Of a DNA stretch of 64,000 bases, positions 32,300 to 44,300 are shown in pieces (position 1 is the first letter of the stretch; the number at the start of each line of letters is the position of its first letter). This DNA is from Primula veris (taxonomy: Eukaryota; Streptophyta; Magnoliopsida; Ericales; Primulaceae): contig OY821742.1 in assembly GCA_963682055.1 (NCBI GenBank), forward strand, positions 21,327,635 through 21,391,634, written 5' to 3'. A program made the translations under genes and the position numbers. The notes below the pieces were generated by a model, which had not been told where the DNA came from, searched no databases, and saw nothing but the letters and a program-made list of their open reading frames with translations.

Positions 32300-34130
32300 T
32301 TTCAAACCTTATTGCAAAAACAAAAAAAACCAAAACTTTTTATTACATTTAGCTATTAGTTTCTCTCTCCTCAAGTCTATTTCCCCCTTTATCTAAAAAG
32401 TATCATACTGCACTTCAACTCTCTCTTTACTCTACTAAAATTTAAATCTATACTCCGATCCACCAATTGTTCATGGGTTGGCGGAGACGATATTGGTATG
32501 TCGGAGCTCCGTCAAGGTCGTCGGAGCACTGGCGAGCCACCCCTCCACCACCAACTCAAAGAAAAAAAAAATCAAAAAGTTCACAAAAATTAAAAACCAA
32601 AATTTCAAAATATGCATACACATGAAAAAAAATTACACAATCAAAAAATATGCATATACAATCTAAAAAATATGCATGCACAATAAAAATAAATATTAAT
32701 ACACAATTGAAAAATATATATTCATTTTTTGTATTGTTTATACATTTTTTCTGTATTGTTTATCCACTTTTTTCGCATTATGTATGCATTTTTCTAGATT
32801 TGTATGCATTTTTTATATTGTGTACTACAGTTTTTTCGCATTGTGTGTGTAGTTTTTTCGCATTGGGTATGCACTTTTTCTGCATTGTGTATGCACTTTT
32901 TTAAATGTGTATGCACTTTTTTAAATGTGTATGCACTTTTTTAAATGTGTATGTATTTTTTGTATTGTGTATGAAGTTTTTCCGCATTGTGTATGCAATT
33001 TTCTAGATGTGTATGTATTTTTTGTATTGTGTATGTATTTTTTCCGCATTGTTTATGCAATTTTTTCGCATTGTTTATACACTTTTTCCGAATTATATAT
33101 GCACTTTTCTATGTGTATGCACTTTTTTCTAATTATGTATCCATTTTTATGATAGTGTATGCACTTTTTTGGATGTGTACGACTTTTTTGGATCATTTAT
33201 GAACTTTTCTCGATTGTGTATACATTTTTTTTCACGATTGGGTATGCAACTCTTTTGGATTGTTTATGCATATTTTCCACGGTTATGTATGCATACTTTT
33301 TGGATTTTTTATGAACATTTTTCACGATTGTGTATACGTATTTTTGTAATTGTGTATGCACATTTTCTGTATTGTGTATGCACATTTTCTGAATTGTGTA
33401 TGAACCTTTTCGAGATTGTGTAGGCACATTTTTTAGATTATTTATGAACTTTTATCGATTTATTTTTTTACTTGTTTTTTATTTTTTTTGAATTTTTTGA
33501 GTGGAGTTTGCAAATTGTGTATACACATTGTTTATATTCTGTATGCACCTTTTCGCGATTGTGTATACATTTTTATCGATTTCTTTATTTTGACTTGTTT
33601 TTTATTTTTTTTATTTTTTTTAATGAATTTTATTTTATTTTTTGAATTTTTTTGAGTTGAGGTTGGAGATTGTGTATGCACATTTTTTGGATTGTGTATG
33701 CACCTTTTTTGCGAATTGTTTATGCATCTTTTTTGGATTTTCTATGCACTTTTTTCTCAAATTATTATTTTTGACTTGTTTTTTAAAAAAATTAGGATTT
33801 TTTTATTTATTTTGTGAATTTTTAATAAGTTTTTATAAAAAAAATAAAAAATTATATATATTTTTTTTTGAGCGGAGTTTGGCGACGATAGCGGCGGTCC
33901 GCCGGAGCTCCGAGGGACCACCATCGTCGCCGCCAATCCATGAGCAAGTAGTAGGTCAAAGTATAGGTCCAAACTATAGTTGAGTAGAGAGAGAGTTGGA
34001 GTGCAGTGTGGTGATTTTTAGATAAGTAAAAATAGAGGCAAAAATAGATATTTTAGTAAAAGAAAATAGAAAGTAGTATTTAAATGGAACAAAAGGTTTT
34101 GGGTAGGACTTTTTAGGAATATTTGATCTT
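32300..34130. repeat. Inner inverted repeat of X1
   Basis: Left arm 32300-32560 and right arm 33885-34130 are diverged reverse complements. Both contain an AACTCTCTCTNTACTC-type block, an ATGG-TTGGCGG block and a TCGGAGCTCCG palindrome. The arms are GC-rich compared with the surroundings. It may be a fold-back element nested in X1. Confidence 0.65.
32690..33790. repeat. GTGTATGCACTTTTT-type tandem repeat
   Basis: About 40 diverged units of roughly 20-28 bases (TTGTGTATGCACTTTTTT). Plus-strand frames reading (M/V)CMHFF- repeats are by-products. It fills the loop of the inner inverted repeat. Confidence 0.85.
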
Positions 34131-34390
34131 GGTTGAAACTTTGTTGCATTACCTTTTTTAAAATTTTATTCGTACTTTTTCAGGGTTTTGCATTTTTTAA
34201 GTTTTTTCAGAATTTTATTTTTCAGATTTTTTTTTATTTTTCCATTTTTATTTTCTGTAATTTTTCCATTTTTTCCTATTATTTAAATTTTTATTGGTTA
34301 GTTAGAGGAAATTGACCAATTATTAATTAGTTTCAGTTTCGTAAACAAATACTTAATTAAGTTGTAGATAAAGTATTAATACAAAATTTA

Positions 34391-35893
34391 CGTGAACAAA
34401 TTTGCACTTGCAAGCCAACTCTTAAGTGCTAATTTGCAAACAAATTCACACAAAAGAACGAGGGGACCTTGCCTCTACGTCTACATCCCCTCCCCACGAG
34501 GAACATTACCTCTCTTCCAGAGGAGGAGGGATAGAGTATTCCGGCGTATATAAAATGGTTGTATATGGATGTCCATATAGGCATATATAGATTATTATAA
34601 TATTATTCAAGATATGGTTAGGAAGATCATATTTAGACATCATTGTATAGAGTAAGATTGAACGTAGTGTTTGACCTCAAAAATGGTAGTTTTTGGGTCA
34701 TAAATCTGGCATTTTTGACAACTATAAGAGTTGATTTTCTATACATTTGCGTGTTTTTCTAATAATTATGTGTTTTTCGAGATAATTGTCGAATGCTTGC
34801 ATTTCCAAGTTAAAATGACGATTTTTACATGAAATAATGAGACAACAAAACTTGAAATTAGAAAGGCAAACGAAAGCGTACATGGTTGAAAACTACTTAA
34901 GAAATGGATCAAAACAATAGAAAAACAGCAAGTAGTGGATCAGAAACGAAGCCGTTCGCGAAAAGTTTCTAGAATTGGTTGTTAACCGGTTAGCATAGCC
35001 GGTTGAGCGTAACCAGTCATAAGCGTAACCGGTTAAGCGTAACCGGTCAGCGTAACCAGTTACGTGAACAGAATTTCAAAATTTAGCCTTTGATAAGATA
35101 TAATTTGTTGCTAAGTTTTTTCTATATCTCGACCCCAGACCTATGTATTCATTACTCATAAATACAATTTCCAAAATAGAAAGAGATAGAGTGATGAAAT
35201 TACAAGTTTATACAAAACTTTATATTTTTCGGCCTATTGCAAGTTAAGTTATTCTTTTATCTGATATTTGTCGTTCTCTTATTTTTATTGCGTTATTGTT
35301 TGTTTTTTTACCCCCGTTAGCAAATAAACAACGTTAATAACTCTCTAAGTCCCTAGTTAATTGTTTTATGTTTGTACTACAACATTAAATATTAACTCTC
35401 TAAGTGCTTAGTTAATTATTTTAACGTTGATAATTAGCTAGTTCTTAGTAAAAAAAAATAAACTAAACCTATGGAATATAATTGATTTCTAATTGCATGT
35501 AGGATTGATCACCTTTCCAACTCATTAATTTTGATCTAAAAACTTCACACGTAATTGCATGATTATGATTGATAACGTTATAAAAGATCGAAAATGTAAT
35601 TTAATATTAGATTAAATCCGTCCACGAATTCGATAAATCCGGGTACTCAATCCGTTATTTACTGTAGTTGTTGTCGTGTTTCTGCGACACGTCCGCTTGT
35701 GGAAAAACACATTCGGACGGCAGTCATCTCGATACCCAACTATAAATACAAGACATTTATAAATGAATAAGGGATCACACAACTATACAACATACGTCAT
35801 ATGGCATTGGTATTCTTAATCATAAACTGCATTTAGTACACATTTAAAATACTTTACACTCTTTTTCACCCTCTCAACAAGATCCCTAAGTAG
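34391..35893. other. Spacer before element B
   Basis: No gene seen. 34982-35063 holds about six short AGCGTAACCGGTT-type units (13-16 bases). Confidence 0.5.
34982..35063. repeat. Short AACCGGTT tandem repeat
   Basis: Six imperfect units of 13-16 bases centred on GTAACCGGTTA. Confidence 0.75.
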
Positions 35894-35898
35894 GTATC

Positions 35899-36474
35899 TG
35901 ATAAAGCCATAACTTTGGTCGGTCGCGTTAGGCTTTTCAACAATAATATAATAGTAAATCAACTGTAAATAATGGACACTTCCTGATCTTTATTATTGCT
36001 CGGATTATTATCCTTATTCGGAATATTACACTTGCTCGGATTAGTATCTCTATTTTACAATTGTGCTCGATTTGACTATTTGATCTTTCTTCTTGGTCTT
36101 TCTCCCCTTTTACTCGGTGCTCGGCTTTATCTCTGTTCGGTTTATTTCTTGACGTGATATGCTTTGACTAATTTCTCTCTTTTCTCAACTTCTCTCTATA
36201 TTTTTTGGATAGATTTTCTGGTCCATTTCTAGGAGGGGTAGTTGGCTATTTATAGGCAACTATGCCTTCTTGGATGTTGACAAATGTCTTCATCCCAGGG
36301 GGTTTTTCAGACATGGGTCCCCAGTTGAGTGGGCTTGGGCTTTTAATAATAGTACCTCATTTTCCTATAAAAGGTATAAGATGACCCATTTATGCGTTGG
36401 ATACCCACCCATTTATAAAGTGGGCTGATTATTACCCGAATAGAATATTCGGGTCCAATTTTTATGTTCTATCA
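35899..36474 (-). repeat. Element B 3' LTR (left)
   Basis: 576 bp, TGATAAAG...TTCTATCA, preceded by GTATC. Same subfamily as the solo LTR at 26036. Confidence 0.95.
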
Positions 36475-36718
36475 AGTGCTCCCTGACTTCCTCGGCGTGG
36501 TTTCCATGTCGAGAGAGTCATGTTCGGTCCGTCGAGGATATTACTTCGGTCTTGTCGTTCCTAATACTTCATCGAGAAACGCAACAGACTCATGACGGTT
36601 CCATGGGGGGCCCATTTAATGTTTCCTATCCTAATATCTTTCTTCGAGGAAAACTCCTATAAAAGGGGTGTGCCCCCTCCATAATTAGGCATTTTACTAC
36701 TACTTTTCTCGTGACGTA

Positions 36719-37039
36719 ATGGCTTCCTCTGGTTCTACTGGTGAGAGCTCCTTTAATTATATTTCTTATTTAGAAATGGAGATCAAGAAATCTCGTACCG
36801 CAAATAAGAAACTCGTGGTCAAGGTTTCAAATTACAAGAAAAGGTTGTCTGACATGGATTCTGATCATTATGTGACGATGGCCGATCGGGATTGGGCTTA
36901 CGAGCATATAAAGAGGCTCGAGGCTAAACTGGCTAAGCAGAAGGCAGCAAAAAGGGCCTATAAGCTCGCCTTCAAGGAGTTGCATGCTCGGTCTAAACCG
37001 AGTTCGGATGATGATGAAGAAGGCTCTTCCTCGAAATAA
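36719..37039 (+). CDS. Small antisense coiled-coil protein 1 (element B)
   Basis: 106 codons, orthologue of 6312-6632 with only a few conservative changes (for instance AK for AN near residue 70). TATA box CTATAAAAGG at 36657-36666; AATAAAATATTT follows at about 37120. The unchanged length and mild replacements suggest selection before or between transpositions. Function unknown. Confidence 0.7.
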   Translation: MASSGSTGESSFNYISYLEMEIKKSRTANKKLVVKVSNYKKRLSDMDSDHYVTMADRDWAYEHIKRLEAKLAKQKAAKRAYKLAFKELHARSKPSSDDDEEGSSSK

Positions 37040-37283
37040 TTAGTCTTTTGTGATTTCTGTTGTAATTTCTTTTGAATAGGGAGTCTTCTCCTCAGTTGTA
37101 ATCGAATGTTTTTGAAATTAATAAAATATTTCTCTATCCTTGTTCTTGTCTGTTCATCTTCTTGATATCTTTTTGGATGACTTTAATTGGATTTGGAACT
37201 GTGGTTACTTTGCCGTAAATGCTCTTGGGAAGTTCAAGAGGTTGTATTTCTTCGAGATGGCCTTTGATCTACTCCTTGTTTCT

Positions 37284-37294
37284 TCCTATAAAAG
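37284..37294 (+). promoter_or_regulatory. TATA box of B-specific antisense gene
   Basis: CCTATAAAAGG lies 50 bases before the ATG at 37344. It is the same box and spacing type as gene 1, which supports duplication of a whole promoter-gene unit. Confidence 0.55.
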
Positions 37295-37343
37295 GGGACT
37301 GTCCCTGTATTCTTTATGCAATTCATTCTTTATTAACGAACAA

Positions 37344-37682
37344 ATGGCTTTTCCTCTTGAAAACTATGGTGACAACCTTCCTGAATATATTGCTCGTCTT
37401 GAAGAGGAAGTTCAGAAGGTGCGTTACCTCGAGAAGAGGGTTGCCCGGCTGTCGGTGGAAGCTCGTCGGGCCGCCGAACTAGATGAGCGATTGGATGATA
37501 TGGAGAAGGAGCACCAGAGGTCTTTGCTCGACAGTATTCGCGCTCGTGCTCGGATCAAAGAGCTCGAGGCCTCCAGAGACAGGCAACTTGCTTCCAAGAG
37601 GGCTTACAAACTGGCCCTTAAGGAAGTGTATGCTCGGTCGAAGGGGAAGCCGAATGACGAAGCGGGCCCTTCTACGAAATGA
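37344..37682 (+). CDS. Small antisense coiled-coil protein, element B only
   Basis: 112 codons from MAFPLENYGDNLPEYIARLE. The helix is rich in Glu/Arg (VARLSVEARRAAELDERLD), and the end KRAYKLALKEVYARSKGKPN matches the end of protein 1 (KRAYKLAFKELHARSKPSSD), so it is a paralogue from tandem duplication. Element A has no copy; its sequence jumps from about 6750 to the equivalent of 39080. AATAAAG follows at about 37743. I start at this ATG because it follows the TATA box; the longer open frame upstream is unlikely to be translated. Confidence 0.7.
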   Translation: MAFPLENYGDNLPEYIARLEEEVQKVRYLEKRVARLSVEARRAAELDERLDDMEKEHQRSLLDSIRARARIKELEASRDRQLASKRAYKLALKEVYARSKGKPNDEAGPSTK

Positions 37683-38186
37683 TTTTATTGTTTTTATTGT
37701 ATTTCCTTTTACTGCTTCTTCTGTAACGAAGCATCAATCAATCAATAAAGACTTCTTTCTCTTGTTTATATCTGAATTACTTTCCCAATGCAATTTCTTT
37801 TGACTGCGCACGCTTGTGGCCTCATTAATGCTTTTTCTTGGGCCTTGCGTTTGACCTTATCCATTGGACCTTCTTATTCTTTATATCTGGGGACCAATAG
37901 GATTTCTTGAGACTTGTGCAAAAGATCTTAGATATTTATTTGAACTGCTGCCTTTCCCCAAAAATGACGCGTGTTTCGATGTCATTATTACTTACCCCCT
38001 TTAAATATTGGTAAGAATCCAAGCGTTTTGTGAACAAGAGTGGCTTTTAGTTACTCACGCTTTTTTAGAACCTTTTGGGAATCCAAACGTTATTTTCTTG
38101 AACAGACACATCTTTTAATTGTCGTCGCTTCTTAGTACCCATTGGCGAACGGTTGCGACTCTCAATACCAGCCCTCATCTAATTGA

Positions 38187-38196
38187 TCTATAAATA
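38187..38196 (+). promoter_or_regulatory. TATA box of antisense gene at 38281
   Basis: TCTATAAATA lies about 85 bases before the ATG. Confidence 0.5.
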
Positions 38197-38280
38197 TCTG
38201 CTTACAGCATGGTTACATCCACAATCCTCATCATATTATTTTCCCCCATATACAGATCCTCATCTTATAATTTTCATAAG

Positions 38281-38574
38281 ATGTCTGGTCCTTTATCCCA
38301 ATCAGCATTAGCTTTGCAAGTGGAGGCTTTTGAAGCCTCCTATGGCCATGTACAAAGGCTGTTGATGGACGTCGAGGAGGAATTGAAGGTGATGCGTTAT
38401 CACCATACCGAGATGGTTCGGGAATTAACTTGGCTAAGATCCGAACTGGCTTATTGCCGACGTGCTCGTCGGGCTCTAGTCGAAGAGAATGAGTTGCTAA
38501 GGGGGAACCCGACACTGAGGGACAGGGATGTCTCTGCCGGGCCCTCTCATCGATACCGATCGACTTCCCCCTAA
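38281..38574 (+). CDS. Small antisense protein with MSGP start, element B only
   Basis: 97 codons: MSGPLSQSALALQVEAFEAS, then a helical stretch (VEEELKVMRYHHTEMVRELT), Arg-rich (CRRARRALVEENELLRG), and a Ser/Arg end. It starts MSGP and has the same predicted shape as the 159-codon gene at 39597, so it may be a distant paralogue. Missing from element A. Confidence 0.6.
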   Translation: MSGPLSQSALALQVEAFEASYGHVQRLLMDVEEELKVMRYHHTEMVRELTWLRSELAYCRRARRALVEENELLRGNPTLRDRDVSAGPSHRYRSTSP

Positions 38575-39060
38575 CCTTCCCCCTTCTTTTTTTATTTCTC
38601 TCTTCTTTTCCCCATCTTTTCCCCATCTCTTTCTTTTTCCTCTTTTTATTTCTCAGTTTCCCTCATTTCTTCCTCTTCCTCTTTTGTTTTTTCTTTTATA
38701 CTCTGTTCTCTCTAATTCTTTTTTCATTTTTTTCTTTTTCCCTATCTTTTTGTTTTGTTTCTTTGACTTCCTTTTTATTTGTCTGTTTCCTTCATTTCTT
38801 TATCTTCTTCTTATCTGTTTTTCTTTTTCTTCTGCGCCTCCTCTTTCTTTTTCTTCATCTTCTCTCCCATCACTCTTTTTCTTCTTTTTTGCACCACTAT
38901 GATGTAACAATCAACCCTGTGATCCTAAGGGTTTTGTGTTACATCTAGGGTTTTTGTCATTTTTTCTTTTTGACTCTTCTTTCTTATCATCTCTTCTTTA
39001 TGTTCCTCCTCTTCGCTTCTTCCTTCCCTTTTGTTTTCTTTTTATGCTTCTTTCCTTCGT
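38575..39060. other. Pyrimidine-rich tract in element B
   Basis: Nearly 500 bases of T/C-rich sequence on the plus strand (CTTTTTCTTC-type). Frames through it are low-complexity Phe/Ser/Leu and are not genes. Not present in A. Confidence 0.7.
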
Positions 39061-39127
39061 TTCCTGCTGTTCGCCTGATTTGCTGATGTTGTCGATCTTC
39101 TTTGCCTGATCTTCTGTACTAGCCCTT

Positions 39128-39262
39128 CTCGGATGTAATAGATCTTTATCTCGGATGTAACAGATTTTCTTGTCGGATGTAATAGATTTCCTTTTCGGAT
39201 GTAACAGATTTCTTTTTCGGATGTAATAGATTTTCTTTTCGGATGTACTCTGATGTAATGAA
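39128..39262. repeat. Minisatellite of GGATGTAATAGA-type units (B)
   Basis: Six or so units of 21-22 bases (TCGGATGTAACAGATTTTCT). Counterpart of 6825-6950. Confidence 0.8.
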
Positions 39263-39596
39263 CAATGATATATCCCATCTTTATTAATGAAAATTATATT
39301 TGCCCTTCTATTTTTGCACCTTTATCTTGTACCTCTTGTTATTGTTGAATTTGTGGTTTGTTGGTATGTGGACCTTTTGAGCATCTTGTACCTTTATTTC
39401 TTGCTGGACTGTAGACCTATCCCTCACGTTGTCAATCATAGGTGCACGCTCCCAAGTATTGTCAGGAAATATCGTGCTATCTTCGTTCTATAAGTACTTC
39501 TCTTTTCTTTAGTAGTTTATCATCTCTCATTTTTCTTTTATTGCTTATTTCTCCCTCAGCCCCTTATTTTCTTCCGTACTATAACAATTTCACAGA

Positions 39597-40076
39597 ATGT
39601 CCGGACCTGTGGTGAAATATCATGCTCAGATGAAGGGCTTGGACACTGAGATATCTCGGGTCCGCAGTCGGATGGCAAGGCTTGAGAAAGAGTATGGCGT
39701 TTTGGCCTTGAGCTTGTTCGGCTCTCATCCTGAAGAGACGGTGAAGTGGACCGAGAATTCGGCACTGAGTCGCCAGCTCGATCACTTGTTGTTACAGAGA
39801 AATCATCTGGCCAACTCCTGGTATGATGCCGAGGAGATTTGGGAACATGCTCAAGATGAGTTTGATAACTCTCCTCAAGGTCTTGCTAGCATAATGGTAA
39901 AGAATGCTCGGCTCGTGGAACGCGTCAGGGTTCTTACCACGGAGAACAACGAGCTCTCCTCGGAGAATGACAATTTGGTCGCCATGAATGATTCCTACCA
40001 AGCTCGGTTGAGTTGTTCTGCTCGTTTTTCTTTCTCTCGGTCTGGCAGTTCGGTTTTTCCACCCATTAATCCTTAA
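39597..40076 (+). CDS. Small antisense coiled-coil protein 2 (element B)
   Basis: 159 codons, colinear with 7336-7815 without indels. It has the same zipper-like helix (LVERVRVLTTENNELSSEN). TATA-like TCTATAAG at 39487-39494. Family unknown. Confidence 0.7.
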   Translation: MSGPVVKYHAQMKGLDTEISRVRSRMARLEKEYGVLALSLFGSHPEETVKWTENSALSRQLDHLLLQRNHLANSWYDAEEIWEHAQDEFDNSPQGLASIMVKNARLVERVRVLTTENNELSSENDNLVAMNDSYQARLSCSARFSFSRSGSSVFPPINP

Positions 40077-40309
40077 ATTGGGCTGGTTTTCTTATGTATT
40101 TCCCTTTTTGCAATTTGTGTTTTCTTTTCTGTATTTGATGAATCAGTTGTATCTTTTCGTATCTCGTGCCTGTCTTGTGAACCATTGTAACGCTTCGTAC
40201 TTTGTGCCTTTTGATTCTCTATAAATGCTCCCTATTGCCTGTATCTCATTACCAATTCTTCCTCTCTCTTATTTTATAATTTGTTTCTTCTAACTTGCTT
40301 TTGTTTGAG

Positions 40310-40672
40310 ATGGCTCCCATCACTAGGTCTGCCTCCAAAAAGAAAGCCCTTATGGAAGAGGAGCCTACTTTTTTGCTACCTCGTCCCCCTGGTTTTGGGG
40401 AGGAGGATTTGACTCCTCTTCAACTAAAAGAAATTGAGATGTCATGGCTGAAACATGATCTCATGTGTGTTCGAACTGAAGTGAGGAGTTTTAAACAATA
40501 TTGGGACGAGGAGGGCACTGCTCGTTTCAAGGTCGAGCAAAAATGCGAGTCTCAGTCTTACGCCTTGAAACAGGCTGAGATGGCGATTTCTCGGTTGGTT
40601 AGAGAAAAAGAGCGTCTGGAGGAACTCTTGGCGAAGAAGGATGTTGATATGGGGGGTAGTTCGAAAAAGTAG
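40310..40672 (+). CDS. Small antisense coiled-coil protein 3 (element B)
   Basis: 120 codons from MAPITRSASKKKALMEEEP, colinear with 8036-8398. Clear TATA box CTCTATAAATG at about 40217-40227 and GAATAAAAC at about 40740. Basic start, long C-terminal helix. Family unknown. Confidence 0.7.
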   Translation: MAPITRSASKKKALMEEEPTFLLPRPPGFGEEDLTPLQLKEIEMSWLKHDLMCVRTEVRSFKQYWDEEGTARFKVEQKCESQSYALKQAEMAISRLVREKERLEELLAKKDVDMGGSSKK

Positions 40673-41378
40673 GATGGGGTGTATTTTCTTGTAAAATTTT
40701 TCTTTCTGTTGTATCCTTTGTGTTTTCCCCCTTTGTGGAAGAATAAAACTTGTTTTGCACTTGATTTTGTCTATTCTATTTTATTTGATGTTTCTCAGTA
40801 TACACCGAACAATGTGCCCGGTTAATCCCCCCGGAGAGCGTTGTTAGACTTGATGCTTCATGCCGTCAAGCTAGAAACGGTCTTCGTCCACCTTGTTCGG
40901 TATGCCCTTTGGGTAAGAAATGGTTGGGAGTCGAGGAACTTTCTCGGGGGACATTCTCGGTATGATAATATTGGTAGCGTATTTGGGAAGCTTTTCGTGG
41001 TAGGGTCCATTGGCCGTTTATTTAGGTGTAATGATGTGAACTGCCTTGGGTAGTGGGATATGCTCTGACGTGGCAAAATCTGGAGCGTTTATATGTTAAA
41101 AATAGCAGCGGTTGTTGACTTTTGTATGGTTGGAAAAAAAAGGTAAACCTCTTTCACACGAAAGGACGGTTATTATTTTATTCTTTTTGTGACTCCACTC
41201 CTTTTTACTGTGCCAAGTAATCCTTTTTGTTTTTATCACAAAATTTGCTGAAGAAAATATCTGTCTCTCTCTCTAAAGTATATTCTTCCCGCCAAAAAGG
41301 AAAAACGTTCGGCCGCTTGATCTAGGGTTTCGTGGTTTTGTTGAAAGACTTGATGCTGTTCTCGCTTGCTTGCTCATA

Positions 41379-44300
41379 ATGATAACTGTAAGTATTTTTT
41401 CGTTCTCCCCTCCTCCTCTTTTCTCTCTTTTTTTTTTGTTAGGGGTTGTATTTGATTTGTCGTTGTGGTCATAGATGTGGCGTTGGTATATGGTTCAGGT
41501 TGTCTATATATGTCTGATGATTCTTATGTACTTGGTGAATGTGAGTGGGGGGGGGGGGGGTGGCTCTCGTTATATTGATGTGGTTCTGGTTTGCGTATTT
41601 GGTTAGTATATTGATGGAATTTTGATGATGTTCGGATAGGAAATTCTGACCCAAAGTGTGGCCCAAGTTGGCACATTCGTGGAAAAGGATTTTAAGGAAC
41701 TCGCCAGAATACCCGACAACATACACATTCGGCTTCCTATTTCTGACGAGGAGGTGCTGGGATTTGTTCCTGCCGGCGAGGTAGCCGTGCGCTCTTCGGC
41801 ATTCTTTACTGGGGGTCTTCGACTTCCTTTTACAAAATGGGTGGCTTCGTTCTTTGAGGCCGTCCAGATTGCTCCGGCCCAACTGGCCCTAAATGGTTAC
41901 CGTACTCTGAATGGTATCCAAAGGTTATCGGAGTTGTCCGGAATACCGATTGAACTGAAGGACGTCTTCGGAGGCTATAGTTTGAGCTTTGAGCGTCGCA
42001 GCTCGTATTTGAAGACCTTGCGTGCCTTTTGCCGGCTCGTTATCGGTTTGCCGGATACCAACAAAGAGAGTAATCTTGGTGTTGTTATTGCTTCTGGTGA
42101 ATGGGGTTGTGCGGGTCACCAGATTCCTGGACCGGCTACCAATGCTCCCAGTATGCCAGACTTCGGCGCTCCCAATGTAGAGGCTCTGTTAGCTCTTTGG
42201 AAATGGTGGGGGCCTGAACCGACGCCGGATCCTGCGAGTCGTACTGCTCCCATGCTGCTCGGTTACCCTATGGGGTCGGTGACCAAGGGGAATCCTGCAC
42301 CCGAGATCCCCAAAGAGCCCGAGGAGGAATTCTTGAAAGTGGTCCGGGCTCGAAGTGCTGCTCGGCTTGGGAAAAAAGCCGTTCGTTCTAAGCGTCGTGC
42401 ATCTGACCCTGCTGTTGGAACAACGAAGAGGGCTAGGGGAACCGATACATCGGTTACCGAGGAGGATGCTAACGTTGGCTCGGGCGAGGGGGTGTTTGCT
42501 GCTTCTCAAGGGGATACCACCGAGGATGCCTCTGCGCCGGGCGATGTATGTGTATATGTATTTTGATTTTCTTGTCTTTTGATTGTTGTCGTTTTATTCT
42601 TTAGTGCTTTGCTTTATTAGTTATCTTGTTTCAGCTACTGACTTCTCCATTGATTGCCCTCGCTCTTGCCCGGTCCATGGGTATTATTGTGTTTCAGGGG
42701 TCGATCGACGATGTATTCGGACATATGAACCTTTTGACTAACATGGGGGAGGATACAATGACCTTACCTGTCATCTCGCCTATCCCTAACGAGGATCCGA
42801 TAGTTCTGCCCGTTTGCTCGCCCGTCCGTACTGAGGAAGAGATCGAGCATAGGGCCCTTGAGATTGATCATTTAGAGGACGTGGGGGTGGAAGTGGAGGT
42901 CGGCAAGGAGAGTGCCGTGGATGTTGTGACGGGTGTCGAGGATGAGGCTCTCGACGGACCCGAGGAGATGTTGGTGGACGGGGTTGCAATGACCCGTTAC
43001 ATTGATCGGTGCAGAGGTGAGATGTTGGGGCAACCTCGAACCTTGAAGATGGGGTATACTGCTCTGAAACCCCTTGCTTTCAAGGATGCAGAAAAAATAG
43101 CTGCTCTGCCCACAATGTTGGTTATAGAGCAGGCCAACGCGGATGCGCTGCGGGTATGTTGAGCGCGTATTTTGTAATATATACCATGATGCTCGTATTT
43201 TGTTATATAGGTTTGGTACTAGTATTTTGCTTGGAATCTGATGTTTTTGAAGTGCAGATCGCCTTGAGTACCGTGGCGTTACGGGATCAGCTGGGAGCTC
43301 TAGGGGCTGATAAAGAGAAGCTGGTGGCCGATAAGAAGGCCATAGTCGAGGAGAACGATCAGAAGATAAAAGATCTGCTTGCGGCTTTCGAGGCCGAGAA
43401 AGAGAAACTGGTCGCCGAGAATAATACCCTGGGCGATAATTATGACAAACTGTCTGTGGACTTTCTGCACGTGACCGAGGATGTCGAGAAGTTGAAGGCT
43501 GAAAAAGAGAGCCTGGTCGTTAAGTATGACCAACTAGAGGAGGAGAACTTGCTGCTGGCGGAGGACGTGGAAGCCGAAAAGGCTAAGGTGGCCGCTCTGA
43601 AAACGGCACAGGCGGAGGAGCGGACAAGGTTAACAATGATGGCTAATTTCTCCGTCTATTGCGCTCATGTGCGGGCGCTCAATTTCGCGAATGTTCCTAT
43701 GTCGGATAGGGCATGGTCGGAGTTGGTGTATCCCTGTCCGCATGGTGCACCGCCGAAACCCTTAGACTGGGCGAATCTTCGTGAAGAGGAGCTTCCCCGG
43801 CTACCGGGGCAGACAATTTCAACAGCGCTCCATCCTCATTTTATGTCGGCCACGTCCACTCCTCGACCTGATGCTACTGTTACTCCCCCACCCGCATCTC
43901 CTCAGGTGGAACCTTGACCATTTTTCTGACAGTATATATATATTTTTGCGGTTTTTGTGTAGTCTTTTGGTAGTAGAATTGTGGGTCTCTTTTGTATCTA
44001 GAAACATATTCTTTTGGGAAAGTGATAATATAGGTATTGTTTTTTCTTTCTGTTGGGCCTTCTCGGATTACTTTCTTTTGAGGGTCGTCATATTTTGAAG
44101 GATATGAAAACAAAATATTGTCAGGTACCAAATAACCCCCTTGCTGTGGTGGTCTGGACCTCGCCTAGTCGTAGTGTAGGTCGCGTTATAGATAATCTGG
44201 AAAGATCTAAGGCTGCCCTAACTGCTGAACTGAATTCTGCTCGTCATAAAGTCGAGGATCTAGATATTCACATTGCAAACTTGTCTATTCGGTTACGTGA

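Larger units (their letters stand above)
30440..34390. mobile_element. Element X1: large non-coding repeat element of unknown class
   Basis: Both outer arms carry TTAATTAAG(T/C)ATTGGTC-type words in inverted orientation (left about 30475-30580, right about 34300-34385). Between them lie an A-rich stretch, a minisatellite, and an inner inverted repeat. The arms and minisatellite recur at 58172-60908 (X2), so this is a dispersed family. No transposase is seen. Edges are approximate. Confidence 0.55.

Noticed and set aside
32650..33423. Plus-strand frames rich in Met/Cys/His/Phe (MCMHFF-type)
   Set aside because: Generated by the GTGTATGCACTTTTT tandem repeat; periodic composition and overlapping frames, not proteins.
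38528..38902. 124-codon Phe/Ser/Leu-rich frame in element B
   Set aside because: Lies in a pyrimidine-rich tract absent from element A; no domain and no promoter of its own.
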